Below, one piece after another: positions 36,401 to 47,700 of a stretch of 64,000 nucleotides of DNA. Made by a program: the position numbers and the translations under genes. Source of the stretch: Siphonodentalium dalli (taxonomy: Eukaryota > Mollusca > Scaphopoda > Gadilida > Siphonodentaliidae); assembly GCA_032622095.1 (NCBI GenBank), contig CP136062.1, positions 196,237,887-196,301,886 on the forward strand, in the 5' to 3' direction. Position 1 is the first letter of the stretch, and every line of letters starts with the position of its first letter. Below the pieces are notes generated by a model. The model searched no databases, was not told where the DNA came from, and worked only from the letters and a program-made list of their open reading frames with translations.

Positions 36401-36910
36401 AGTCTCGCCCAACAACATTGTGTACAATAACAGTACAAATAGTGTAATGTCGGTGAACACTATTGTTTGGATCAACCACACAAATGTGTATGCATGTGAT
36501 TAACACATATGTGTAGTCTCGCCCAACAACATTGTGTACAATAACAATACAATCTTGTGTGGTAGCGGTGAACATATTGTTTCCTTAGTGCAAACATATT
36601 TGTGTCCATTCAACGAACAAATAAATGTGCTGGACCCAACCATCTTTGTGTGTGTCAACTACACAACTATGTAGGTCAGTTACCACACATAAACTGTTCA
36701 TCTGCAACCACACAATCTTGTGCGCAACGTAGCACACATTTAATGTGTGCCTACAAAGAACAAGTTGTTTGGTCGATCCACACGGGTTTGTTCGCCACCG
36801 CCACACAACAGATGTGTGATCATTTGCCACACAATTCACCACACAATGTTGTGCTCGATCAAATGGCTACACAAACTGTGTGGTTCTACCTCACAGTCGT
36901 TTTAAGAGTG
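33432..36910. mobile_element. DNA transposon-like insertion splitting the 550-bp satellite
   Basis: The left end CACTGTAAAAAGGACTGTG and the right end, complemented as CACTCTTAAAACGACTGTG, are similar inverted termini. Satellite sequence stops at about 33430 and resumes at 36911 (ACGTCGTCTACTTATTC). CA lies on both sides. Both ends are full of ACACA/TGTGT palindromes such as CACACATATGTGTG. No transposase was recognised. ORFs inside (34311-34496, 34508-34690, 35905-36111) are unsupported. A TIR transposon is the simplest reading. Confidence 0.6.
36233..36580 (+). repeat. 114-bp tandem repeat near the insertion's right end
   Basis: TATTGTTTGGATC recurs at 36233, 36347 and 36461, with a partial unit near 36573. 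Each unit carries CACACAAATTTGTAC-type and ACACATATGTGTAG palindromes. Multiple ORFs on both strands are shadows. Confidence 0.85.
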
Positions 36911-37115
36911 CATAACGTCGTCTACTTATTCTCCGTTTTCTTCAACCCCCTCTCACGGCCGCATCCCTGTCGATTTTGTGTTGGAATTCAGCGTTGATAC
37001 TCATAATGAACCCCTTTCGTCGATAACGTTGCACTTTTCCGAATAAAGTGTCTCGTTGCCTGGATATCGAACCCGGAACGGGCCGGAACGGCCCAGAACG
37101 GATGGAAAAACTTGC
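36911..37115 (+). repeat. 550-bp satellite, resumed diverged monomer
   Basis: Continues the monomer interrupted at 33430: CGTCGTCTACTTATTC, TTCTTCAACCCCCTCTCAC, GCATCCCTGTC, then a diverged half with CCGGAACGGGCCGGAACGG where other monomers have TGGAACGGTCTGGAACG. Confidence 0.7.
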
Positions 37116-37404
37116 GAATTTCGAGTGACAATGCAAATTCTACTCGGGAGAAAACAAATTCAGGAAGTACTTTTTTTCGAAACGTTAGTTAGGTCGAGTT
37201 TGATGCTCTCCATCAAGGTTTTTTTTTTCAGTCTGCCATTATTCGTTCCGGAACAACTAGGAACTTCCACCCTCGTTCCGGACTTTCGGACCCCCGGAAC
37301 GACCGGAAAAAAAGATTTGCCGCCAAAACGGTTTGCACTTTGTCACACTTATTTTTCGAGTTCTTTCAGATTCCGTCGAGACCCCGAAGTTGGAAGTTCT
37401 GTAT

Positions 37405-37990
37405 AGACTTCCTTGGTTACACCATGGAAGTATAATAATAGCTAAAATCTTGAGCTGAAAGAATCGCAGTTGAGAACACAAAATGTTAAGTAGTGTGATT
37501 ATATGTTGTCCTGGCATGTGTATTTCCATCTGAAGTGTTTGGAAGTTACCCCACCCTGCCTCGAAATTGGGTGACGGGATTACGAAATTGTCAATCCGAC
37601 CCAAAATGCCAAGTTTTAGGGCCCGTAACTTGTCCAATGGATTTTTAAATTGTTTTCCGTTTTGGGATCTGCTGCTCTCCTAGATTGTATGTGATTAATT
37701 TCGTCTGATTCGGAGACGAATAACAATTTGGTTATTGACAAACACACATGTATTGGTCCAATTTCAAACTGTAATGCCCCATGATTTACGATCTGTTTTC
37801 AGTTTCGTGATCAGCTTATATGGTAGATTTTATATTCCAAGTTTCATCTGATTCGAGACGAGAAAAATTGGTACCACGAACCACCCCTCCCCAGACCCAC
37901 AAAACTGAACCGACACTGACAAAATTTGTCGCACAATTAGATCTATTTATTATAGTCGTTTAGAAGTATGTCACTATCACCAATGTTCGT
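37405..37990 (+). repeat. direct duplication, copy 1
   Basis: About 580 bp matched in the same order and orientation by 39015-39595: ACCATGGAAGTATAATAATAG, GAGCTGAAA.AATCGCAGTT, GTCAATCCGACCCAAAATGC, GGAGACGAATAAC, CCACCCCTCCCCAGACC and GACACTGACAAAATTTGTCG. The copies are moderately diverged. The ORFs at 37257-37637 and 39010-39261 sit in it without support. Confidence 0.75.
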
Positions 37991-38159
37991 CCGTTTTAAT
38001 GGAGATACGGCCAAAACCCGATTGCCCCCAAAATACATTTTTTAGGGCCCACAACTCTGGTATTTCTACTCCGATTTCAAAAACTATTTTGTGGCATATG
38101 ATCACCATTATCCAGTGAAGCCATACCCTTAAATAGAAGAATTCGTAACGAAACAAATC

Positions 38160-38640
38160 GTAAAATTTGGCCCCCCCCCCCCCCCACCACCCAAATGTCA
38201 AAATATTTTATCGATTCTGTCCATTTGTCGTTTTCGCACTGAACTGACATCGATCAAGACAACTGTGAAAACCAAATTCAGTTATCTGGAATGATACGGG
38301 AGAACAGCTGATTAAAACTAATTCGATGTGTACCTATCTATAGGGCGATAACTCCGCAGAGAAAGCGCGGACACAAGTTCTGATGCCCGTGGCCAGTAGG
38401 GTATATAGAGGTGTGCATGTGGTCCAAATTTGGATGCCCTGCTCCTCTTAATTTCCGAGATAGTAAAATAAAAAAAATTCAGATAAAGGGAGATAACTCC
38501 GCAGGGAAAACGCGGACAATACTAATTATGGGTTCAAGGCATACATCTCATTGGTCCCAACATACGTACCAAATTTTAGTTCGCTACTCCATATACTTTC
38601 AGAGATATAAAAATGGTTAAGTATAATAATAATAATAATA
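38160..38640. other. spacer with poly-C tract and paired 'ataactccgc' motifs
   Basis: A poly-C run lies at about 38169-38185. Two diverged blocks contain GATAACTCCGCAG followed by CGCGGACA (near 38345 and 38490). A short AAT microsatellite lies at 38622-38640. No gene recognised. Confidence 0.4.
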
Positions 38641-39014
38641 AAAATATTTGTTTTTTAATTTCACTCTGCCATGAAATATTGGGCCGAAATCGCGATACCT
38701 TTATTTTTAGTATCCCTTAGATGCCTACATTCGCTAGAGATTTCGCGGTCCTCCTGCCATTAGTTTCTGAATAGTTCCAAGTAAACTGAAAACGGCCCCA
38801 ATAGAAAAACAATATACTTCCCTGGTTACACAATGGAAGTGTAACTAGAGGTCTGATTCCATTGATCAGATATACTTCCATGGTATCGCATTCCATGTGT
38901 GTTCTGTGTATAGGTGTGTTCCTCTTCATTTGAATGCATAGTGGTGCTTTGTGGTATGCTGGCAGACTCTAATTGACATTTTTAAATAAGATATACATTC
39001 CAGAGATTTATGTC

Positions 39015-39595
39015 ATTTGGACCATGGAAGTATAATAATAGGGAAAATCATGAGCTGAAACAATCGCAGTTTACGGACGGAAAATATGAAGTAGGGTGGT
39101 TATATGTTGTCCTTAACATGTGTGTGTTGATCTCAAGTGTTTGGATCTCAAGTGCCTTGAAATTGGGTGAGATTAGGAAATTGTCAATCCGACCCAAAAT
39201 GCGAAGTTTGAGGGCCCGTAACTTCATTATTTTCCAATGGATTTTAAAATTACTCTCCTAGATTGTATGTTATAAATTTCATCTGATTCGGAGACGAATA
39301 ACATTTTGGTTATTGACAAACATATTTGTCCAATTTCAAACTGTAAGGCCACAAATATCCGCCATTTTCTAACGGAATTACGATCTGTTTTCAGTTTTGG
39401 GATCAGCTTATACGGTAGATGTTATATTCCAAGTTTCATCTGATTAGGAGACGGAAAACAAATTGGTACCACGAACCACCCCTCCCCAGACCTACAATAA
39501 TGAACCGACACTGACAAAATTTGTCGCACACTTAGATTTATTTATTATAGTCGTTTAGAAATATGTCACTATCTCCAATGTTTGGTTTGGTAATA
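39015..39595 (+). repeat. direct duplication, copy 2
   Basis: Partner of 37405-37990, about 1.6 kb downstream. Confidence 0.75.
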
Positions 39596-39786
39596 TGCCG
39601 CTAATTGGCATTGTGAACTAATGACTGATTGGTCAATTGCTTTTTCAAATTATATTGAATTTGATACTGCGGGGACATGACCCAAATGACCAGACAATGC
39701 ATAAATCGTGACTAAAATAATGCCCTTTATTTGTAAAAATCAGTGCAGGTCAAATAGACGTCTAACTCACGGAAACACTACACCAA

Positions 39787-39997
39787 CACAGGGGCTTGTA
39801 ACGCGCTCCGCTGCCCCCATTGCGCTGCCCATATACGCCGCTTTTATATACGCGCCTGCTTCACGTTAATGGTAGTACGATAAGGACCTATCATACTACC
39901 ATTGGCGTGAAGCAGGCGCGTATATAGAAGCGGCGTATATGGTCAGCGCAAAAGGGGGGCGGGCAGCGGAGCGCGTTACGTGGTACAGGCCCCTGTG
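39787..39997. mobile_element. palindromic MITE (211 bp)
   Basis: Starts CACAGGGGC and ends GCCCCTGTG, and almost the whole element is one palindrome (GCGCTCCGCTGCCC, CATATACGCCGC, CGCGCCTGCTTCACG, GGTAGTA arms around 39888). A 7-bp duplication ACACCAA flanks it (39780-39786 and 39998-40004). GC content is far above the surroundings. The CAGGGG terminus resembles hAT ends, but 7 bp is one short of the usual 8. Confidence 0.8.
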
Positions 39998-40024
39998 ACA
40001 CCAATAAATAAATTTACTCGTAAT

Positions 40025-40186
40025 ATAATAAACTGATTTGAACTGAAACAACGTTGATCTTTCTCAATTATTTTTCTGTGTCTAATTTTGAAAATTGCCT
40101 AATGTAATAAAGTTATTTGAATACGGAAACGGCGTTGATCTTTCGCTCGTATTTTTCTGTGTGTCCAATTTTGAAAATTGCCAAAT
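40025..40186 (+). repeat. 80-bp direct repeat pair upstream of the exon
   Basis: Two neighbouring copies share CGTTGATCTTTC, TATTTTTCTGTGT and AATTTTGAAAATTGCC. They lie in the presumed intron before the 40249 exon. Confidence 0.7.
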
Positions 40187-40248
40187 ATTTTTACTAATAG
40201 ACCAAACATGACACTAGATTTCAAAATTGAAAATGCTTAATTTTACAG

Positions 40249-41542
40249 CTGTGTCAAATAATATCATTCAAGATCAAGAAGAAAGATAAATTGTTTGAAG
40301 AACAGTATCCAGCTGTGGGTGAACAAAGTCAAAGTCAACAGGGCATTTATAGGGAAGAGAAAGAGTCTTCAGCATCAGAGGGTCCCTCGTCGTCAGAGTC
40401 GGCATCATCTGCAGGAATATCTTCCCAGAATTCAACTTTGATGGATGAACCAATCAGAGAGCTGTCTCAGGGAGTCGACGATTCTGACTTTAACTCCACT
40501 TATCAGATAACAGATGTAACAACGTGGACCAAGAACCCACGTCCAGGTCAAGGTCCAGTGTGTCCAAGGGGTAGTGAGACTGAAGATGGACCTGAGAGTC
40601 CAAGAAGGAATCACCCAACTCAGGAGGAGCATGAACCAAATGCAGAAAACATGCAGCTCCCTCAAGAAAGACATTCAGAACTCCCACAGGGTCCAGCAGA
40701 AAACATGCAGCTCCATCAAGAAAGACATTCAGAACTCCCACAGGGTCCAGCAGAAAACATGCAGCTCCCTCAAGAAAGACATTCAGAACTCCCACAGGGT
40801 CCAGCAGAAAACATGCAGCTCCCTCAAGATAGACATTCAGAACTCCCACAGGGTCCAGCAGAAAACATGCAGCTCCCTCAAGAAAGACATTCAGAACTCC
40901 CACAGGGTCCAGCAGAAAACATGCAGCTCCCTCAAGATAGACATTCAGAACTCCCACAAAGTCCAGTAGAAAACATGCAGCCCCCTCAAGAAAGACATTT
41001 AGAACTCCCACAAGGACAAGAACCGTCAGAATCTTCTAATGTTAATCCATCGGACAATGATCCGCGTTATTCGGGTATGAACCAAACGGGAGCTCAATAT
41101 CAACATACAAACTATGGTAATCCGACCAACACTTACTACAATGATGGAGCCCAATTGTATCAAGATGTTTATATGAGAACCACTGGGCAAAACCACCCAG
41201 GCAATCCAATGAGCAGATCGACGTATGAAGAGCGCCCATATATGAACCACCGATCACATATGGGTGGCCCAGTGCCGACTGGCTCACAACACGGAGTTCA
41301 TATTCACAGAGGAGGTGCTGACACAACATTTTACCTTGGGAACGATGGACAACAGCCTGGAAAAAACTATGATCAGTATCAGCAAACATCCGAGAAATGG
41401 TCATATCCTCAACAAGGCCTTAATCCTCAGCAAGGTCATCTACCACAGGGGCATCCCCAGCAAGGGAACATACCATACGGTGTCTATCCAGCCCTCCCCT
41501 CCAGAATGAGACCATCGGCATCTTCTGAAGACGAAGGCACTG
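40249..41542 (+). CDS. large Q/P/S/E-rich exon, possibly of a PARP14-like gene
   Basis: An open frame of about 431 codons follows a good acceptor (TTAATTTTACAG, ending at 40248) and contains no ATG near its start, so it is read as an internal exon beginning in phase 0. Order: a short basic start (SFKIKKKDK), an acidic/serine-rich part, seven tandem copies of an 18-residue unit, then a Q/G/H/Y-rich tail with many PQQG motifs. No folded domain is seen; it is probably disordered. It can end at donor GTTAGT (41543) in phase 1, which matches the phase at which the RRM exon at 62987 begins, or run on to a TAG at 41545-41547. Membership of the same gene is an inference from strand and phase only; direct joining would leave the downstream RRM without its first half, so another exon may lie between. 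Minus-strand ORFs here are shadows. Confidence 0.65.
40642..41019 (+). repeat. 54-bp in-frame tandem repeat, seven copies
   Basis: Encodes repeated AENMQLPQERHSELPQGP with few changes (H for P, D for E, S for G; the seventh unit is most diverged). The near identity at DNA level points to recent expansion. Length is likely to vary between individuals. Confidence 0.9.
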
Positions 41543-42019
41543 GTTAGTATTAGGTCGTATAAATAAAACAGGTGTGTGTTCAGGCAACTCCCTCGTCACT
41601 GAAATGTTCTTTTAAAAAGTTTTTTATTCAAACTTTTTCTCTCTATATTTTCCTTTAGAACTATTGGATGTGAATAACGAAAATAATTTTTCTGGAATAT
41701 TTATATTTTCTGAATTGACCTCCCCCCTTGTCTTAAAATTGAGATCTAATTGCCTGAGAACACTGACTGTTTATTTCAATGGCCTTTCTGTAAAATCCTT
41801 TTAATTTTATTTAATATGTGAAGGTTATTTAATCGTTGATTTTGTGGTATTGCCAACCCATGAAATCAAGAACGAAGAAAATACACAATGGTAAATCTAA
41901 TACCAACAAGCAGTCGCAGACGACGGTATCCCCCGCCGAATTATGCAGTTGGGGAAGTGCATTCTCAATAATGTTTGCGTTCTCAGTATGTGCTAAACAA
42001 GAGGTGGGATTTTGTCAAA
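41543..42019 (+). other. intron or 3' flank of the Q/P-rich exon
   Basis: Begins with a donor-like GTTAGT. An AATAAA occurs at about 41561, very close to the TAG, so a terminal exon is not excluded. No other gene signal was seen. Confidence 0.4.
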
Positions 42020-42857
42020 AAGCCTGGTTTCCGAACTCATTTTAGGTACTGACATTTGTGGAAATTAGCCATGTGACGTCGTCCATTTGCACCAATAATA
42101 ATAAACAAAGTCCAATAATTCTGCTGAAAATATCCGGCTGGACCTGGTTTGCGAACTCGTTCTAGATACTGGTCATGTGAACTCATATACCAAAGATCTT
42201 TGAAATCCGTTGACATTTGTGGAAATGAGCCCTGTGACGTCGTCCATTTGCACACATACAAAATAAACAAAGTCATATAAGTCCGCTTAATATACCCGTC
42301 CGAACCTGGTTTGCGAACTCTTTCTAGATACTGGTCAAGTGAACTCATATACCAAATATCTTTGAAATCCGTCTAGATTTGTGGAAATGAGCCCTAGCTG
42401 TGACGTCGTATATTTTGTTATTTGGTAAATTCGACAAAAATAATAAACAAAGTCCAATAACTCCGGTAAAAATATCCGGCCGGATCTGGCTTGCGAACTC
42501 ATTCTAGGTAATGGTCAGATGAACTCATATTCCAAATATCTTTGAAATCCGTCTAGATTTGTGGAAATGAGCCCTAGCTGTGACGTCGTATATTTTGTTA
42601 TTTGGTAAATTCGACAAAAATAATAAACAAAGTCCAATAACTCCGGTAAAAATATCCGGCCGGACCTGGCTTGCGAACTCATTCTAGGTAATGGTCAGGT
42701 GAACTCATATGTCAAAATCTTTGAAATCCGTTGACATTTGTACAAGTTATGACTCCTACAAATTCGGGGCGGAGGGATGGACGGGCGGAGGGACGGACAG
42801 ACGGACGGACGGAACCCATTCCTATATCCCCCGCAAATTTCAATTTTGCGGGGGATA
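42020..42857 (+). repeat. ~170-180-bp tandem array ending in (GGAC)n and a G-rich hairpin
   Basis: Four to five modules with TTGCGAACTC, CTAGATACTGGTCA, GTGAACTCATAT, TTTGAAATCCGT, GTGACGTCGT and AATAAACAAAGTCC. Two consecutive modules near 42492 and 42672 are almost identical and 180 bp apart. The array ends in GGACGG-type repeats (42779-42812) and the hairpin TATCCCCCGCAAA...TTTTGCGGGGGATA at 42825-42857. ORFs inside are shadows. Confidence 0.8.
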
Positions 42858-43425
42858 ATAAATGAGATGGGGACAAAGATTGGACGTTATGGCATGTCAT
42901 AAAGTGGTTGTTTTAAAACACATATGGAATTTACAAAACCACAATAACCAATGCCATCGAAATCAAAGTCATTCAAATTATTAAATAAGCTTTAATATAG
43001 CGATATGGGTAGGTATGTTAGTATTGTGTTAACTCTCCACCAATGCTAGTTGAAAATTTTAAAAGTTGAAAAATCGATAACCATATTATTTATGCTTTAC
43101 TTCTAATAAAGCCTCATGGTGGTTTGCACTCCAAAATACAACTAATAACAATCACTTCTGAATTTTCCCAGTATCGAGATAGGTCGATACATAATAGATT
43201 TACCTTTTTACAACCAATGTTTGTCCTAGAAAGACTAAAAAAAGTCATAAAAATATAATTTTGAACACAATTGTCTTATACCTTCCAGCTTGGTATGTCA
43301 TTTGTATTAATTTAAGTTCCAGATTCGGGGACGCTGATCACAAAAATGTAACGGCCATAGACATAATTTTGCGCTTCGAATGAGCCATGTCTGTTTAAAG
43401 TATTTATGCTTAATTACTAACAAGA
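42858..43425. other. AT-rich sequence, nothing recognised
   Basis: No repeated block or supported ORF before the inverted repeat B copy. Confidence 0.4.
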
Positions 43426-43429
43426 AAAC

Positions 43430-43775
43430 CATAATCAGAAATGGTAACGCCCTCAAGATCATATTATTAGCCATAAATATAAATTATAATATAAAATATA
43501 TTGGTTACATGAATTCACCGCCTCCGAATTATTACAAACAACTACGGCTTATTACTGCAGGTTTCTCATTCACCACACCATAAAGCTTCTAAATGCGGAT
43601 AACAAAATCGGAGGTATTGTGTTCCCGCCAAGAGCTAGTGCATGGTCCAGCCATTGTTCATACCTAAACATCGAAAGCAATTAACGCGGTCATAATTGTT
43701 ACATACTGCAACTATAAGACATCCAGCGGATACACACCCCACGAAAACCCGATATGTGTTGTCCTGCGAGAAATC
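43430..43775 (-). repeat. dispersed repeat B copy (inverted)
   Basis: Inverted match to 19955-20335 over nearly its full length. The ORFs at 43380-43583 and 43635-43835 are repeat-derived; the latter has the same peptide segment (VFVGCV.AGCLIVAVCN) as the plus-strand frame at 19869-20084, so this frame may have been part of a once-coding repeat. Confidence 0.75.
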
Positions 43776-43839
43776 CCATCGATATAGCTCAATTTGACAC
43801 GGCAAGATTAGACTTCCTACAATATCCATAAACAAGATC

Positions 43840-44215
43840 TTATATTATATACCCATGATTTTAATTATATAATATAAAATGTATTGGTTTCGCGAATGAC
43901 CAACTCAGAATTCCGTTAAAATAACAATAACAACCAGCACCTAATTAACGAACCGGCGGCCGACTCGGCCGTCTCCGACCGCAACCATCAGTGGGCTGCA
44001 GAACGAAAAATATCTATAAAAGTTGAAATATAAGACTTACAAATTATCTTTTAAATTTCTTTTATTGGTAATTGACATAGCTTGTCACAGACCAAAAATC
44101 AACATTATTGACATAATAATGTAAAGGACAATAAACGAAATTGAAATTCCCAACTACATCTTTTACCGGTGACCGGCCTCCTGATCGCGCAGTTCGACTT
44201 TTAAATAAATAAACT
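43840..44215 (-). repeat. dispersed repeat B copy (inverted, other half)
   Basis: Inverted match to 7615-7885: ATAAAATGTATTGGTTTCGCGAA, CCAACTACATCTTTTACCGG, GCGCAGTTCGACTTTTAA. Confidence 0.6.
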
Positions 44216-44439
44216 GGAAAAAACAATTTTCTATTTATAAAAGTCCCATCGGTGCACATGTTTCTAATATTTGGCCACCAGTAATATACACACGATGGGC
44301 GTGAATAAGGCCTAAAGGAATATCCGTATTTCCACTAACATGACCGACCCATGAAAAAAGTACCCACTGCAACAATTGTATTGCCGACTTTTAAACTGCA
44401 GCAAATTAAAAAAAAAATTTGCATGAAAAACATTCACAT

Positions 44440-44785
44440 TTAATAATAAATTGAACTTAAGCGAAATTGATTATGCTTAAGCGCAAATAATTGCGATTAA
44501 TCCCAATCAATTGCGCTTAATCGCAATCACTTGCGCTCAAGCGCAAATACCACATATTGTGCTTAATAACAAATAGGGCATTCACGCTTAAGCGTAATGA
44601 ATTGCGATTAAGCGTAATTGTAACTACTATCTAACCTACCCATAAGCTATGGGCATGACCTGCTGTATCACCTATAAGCAACACAAGAGGAGCAATATTG
44701 GGCTAATTTTAACCTGTTTTAATTAGCCTGAGTACTCAACAGTCAACTGTGAGTATGTTCAACAATGATAATCCCTATAATTACA
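44440..44785 (-). repeat. repeat D, part left of the Helitron insertion
   Basis: Contains clustered TTAAGCGCAA / GCGATTAAGC palindromic motifs, then CCTACCCATAA..TATGGG, AAGAGGAGCA, GGGCTAATTTTAACCTG and AGTACTCAACAGTCAACTGTGAG. All recur inverted at 61715-61985. It breaks off at A44785, where the Helitron starts, and resumes at 47865. Confidence 0.75.
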
Positions 44786-47700
44786 TCTCATATATATTTT
44801 GAAGACCTCTGTTTGTATGTATGTTTGTTTGTTTGTCATTGATACAAATCTACGATTCTCGACCGATCAGGACGAAACTTGGTATCTTGCCCCGGATACG
44901 AATTTTATCGGGTCGCCGAGCCCGTGCGACGCCAGCTTCGCGCATGCGCAGACCAGATCTCGGAAGATTCTCGACCGATCGGGACTTTCTTGAAAGCATT
45001 TTCATTGAGCTGGAAAATGATAGAGGGAAAAAACAAATAGTAGGCTGCATATATCGACCCCCAAATTCAGATCTTGAGAAATTCATGGAGAAAATGGAGT
45101 CTATAATGTTGAAAATAACCAAAGAGAAGCGGGATTGTATCTTGTTGGGAGACTTTAATATTAATCTAGGATCTGATAATAGTGCAGGTAAAGATTTCAC
45201 CAATCTATTGAAATCTTTTATGTTCCTCCCAATGATAACTAAACCAACACGAATAACAAAGTTCAGTGCAACCCTAATAGATAACATATTCACCAACTGT
45301 CACCATTCTTCCCCAAAATACTCAGGCATTTTTGTTGAAGATATATCTGATCACCTACCAATATTCCTTATAATAACTGGGCATGAAAATAAACACTGCT
45401 CAAATAAAGAGATGTACATCTACCAACGTGAATTTTCAAATCAGAACATTCAAAACTTCATCAATAAGATATCCTCTATGGACTGGGGCACTATTTACAA
45501 CAGTACCGACTGCAATTCATCCTATGAAACTTTCATTGATTATATGAGTGATGCATACAATCACAGCTTTCCAAAGCGTAGAAAGAAAATTAGGACTCAT
45601 AACAACAATCCGTGGATAACAGCAGGAATAGTTAACTCAATCAAGAGAAAGAATAAATTGTATAGAAACTTCTTATAAAACATATCTAAATATAACAATG
45701 AAAGATACAAAGCATATAAAAATAGATTAATCACTATAATAAGAATGGCGAAACGAAGCTATTACCATAACAAATTTGAGCGTTTCCAAGGAAACATGAA
45801 ATCAACCTGGGCAGTACTGAAAAAATCCTCAATAAGAACAAAAACAATATTACTGTGAAACAATTTCTACATGAAAACAAGTACATAAATGGTAAAGTAA
45901 AAATTGCAGAAAAATTCAATGAATTCTTCACTAATATTGGACCTAACCTTGCGGCAAAGATAAACTCAACTAAAGGTCCTAATGAATTTCTCCCAGTTCC
46001 CAAATCATCTTTATTTTATATTGAACCTGCTGGAGAATTAGAGATAATGAATATACTAAATAACATAGACTCAAAAAAAGCTGCTGGATTAGATGAATTT
46101 AATTGTGGTGCCTTAAAACAGTGTGCAGAATTCTTTATTCAACCTCTGACATATATCTGTAACTTATCTCTCTCACAGGGTGTATTCCCAGAACAAATGA
46201 AATTTGCTAAAGTATCACCAATCTTTAAAGCAAAAGACCCAAGTGTAATTGGCAACTACAGACCAGTATCTGTACTACCGATCTTTTCTAAAATACTTGA
46301 AAAACTTATGTATAACAGACTAATTAAGTACTTGGAGAAACATAAGATTTTATATAGTAGCCAATATGGTTTTAGGAAGAATCATTCCACAATTCTAGCA
46401 CTGACTGACCTCATAGAAAAAATAACTGGTGCCCTAGACAATCGTGAGCACACAATTGGGGTGTTCCTCGATTTGTCTAAGGCATTTGATACAATTAATC
46501 ACAGTATAATGCTAAAAAAACTAGAGAATTATGGATGTCGTGGGGTTGCACTGAAATGGTTTCATGATTATCTTACGCATAGAAAACAATGTGTCCAATA
46601 TGATGGTCACATATCAGAACTCAATGAAATTACATGTGGTGTTCCACAAGGTTATATCTTAGGGCCTCTTCTATTTCTAATCTACAGGAATGACCTTCCT
46701 AGTGTATGTCAAACTGATTCTTTTTGCTGATGACACAAATGCATTTTGTTCTGATAAAGATATCCACAACCTATTTAACAGAGTTAACATTGAAATGGAC
46801 TATATGAGTCAGTGGTTTGCTGCTAACAAATTGTCATTGAACATTGATAAAACAAATTATATGCTCTTCACTAATTCTTCACTGCCTGAAGTATTACCAA
46901 TACTTAATATAAATGACAAGACCATCAACAGAGTGACGAATACTAAATTTTTAGGTGTCACTATTGAGACAATGTATCTTGGGACAAACACATAAGTTTA
47001 ATATGCTCTAAACTTTCCAGTAGTATTGGAATTCTGAGAAAAATCAGTGACTTTGTTCCTACTGCTACATTGAAAACCGTGTATTTATCGTTAATTATAC
47101 CCTACCTGACCTACTGTAATGCAATCTGGAGCTCGTCAACCATAAAAAATCTTACTAAAATCAGAAAAATTCAGGAGAATGCCCTAAAAATTATCTCAAA
47201 TGGTACTAGTAATATTTCCACATATTGCAGACAAGCCAAACTACTAATGCTTGATGACATTGGGAACATGCAGCTAATTAGAATACTGCATGACTACCAA
47301 ACACATGCACTACCCGATTCCTTATCAAAATTATTCACAAACCTAGCAGATATACATAGCCATAATACTCGCTCAAAATCAAAAGGTAATCTATATCATG
47401 AATTTAAAAGGACCAAACCCTAAAAAAATGCAATCTCAAACAAAGCCCGAGTATTATGGAATAGCCTCCCTGAAGATTGCAAATTACGCATTGAAACATG
47501 TATTGACTACCCCAAATATCTAAAAGATCACTTTATCAATAGCTATAATGTATCATAAATGATCCATATGTGTTAATGACCTTCTATATTATTCAAATTC
47601 ATCAAAGGACAAAAACAAACAAACCTCCATATTCTTAGCCCAAATCAACTGAGATCCATTGGTAACTCAGTCACATCCTTACACATTCATTAAATTGAAA

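Noticed and set aside
40432-41404. Minus-strand ORFs of 80-173 codons opposite the Q/P-rich exon
   Set aside because: They are the antisense of the 54-bp repeat and flanking exon; the plus frame has the splice signals and the longer open frame.
44400-44640. CRISPR-like appearance of evenly spaced short palindromes
   Set aside because: The motifs are variable, the spacers are AT-rich and shared among copies, and the surrounding DNA is clearly eukaryotic.
44850-45296. 148-codon minus-strand ORF
   Set aside because: Antisense of the LINE endonuclease frame.
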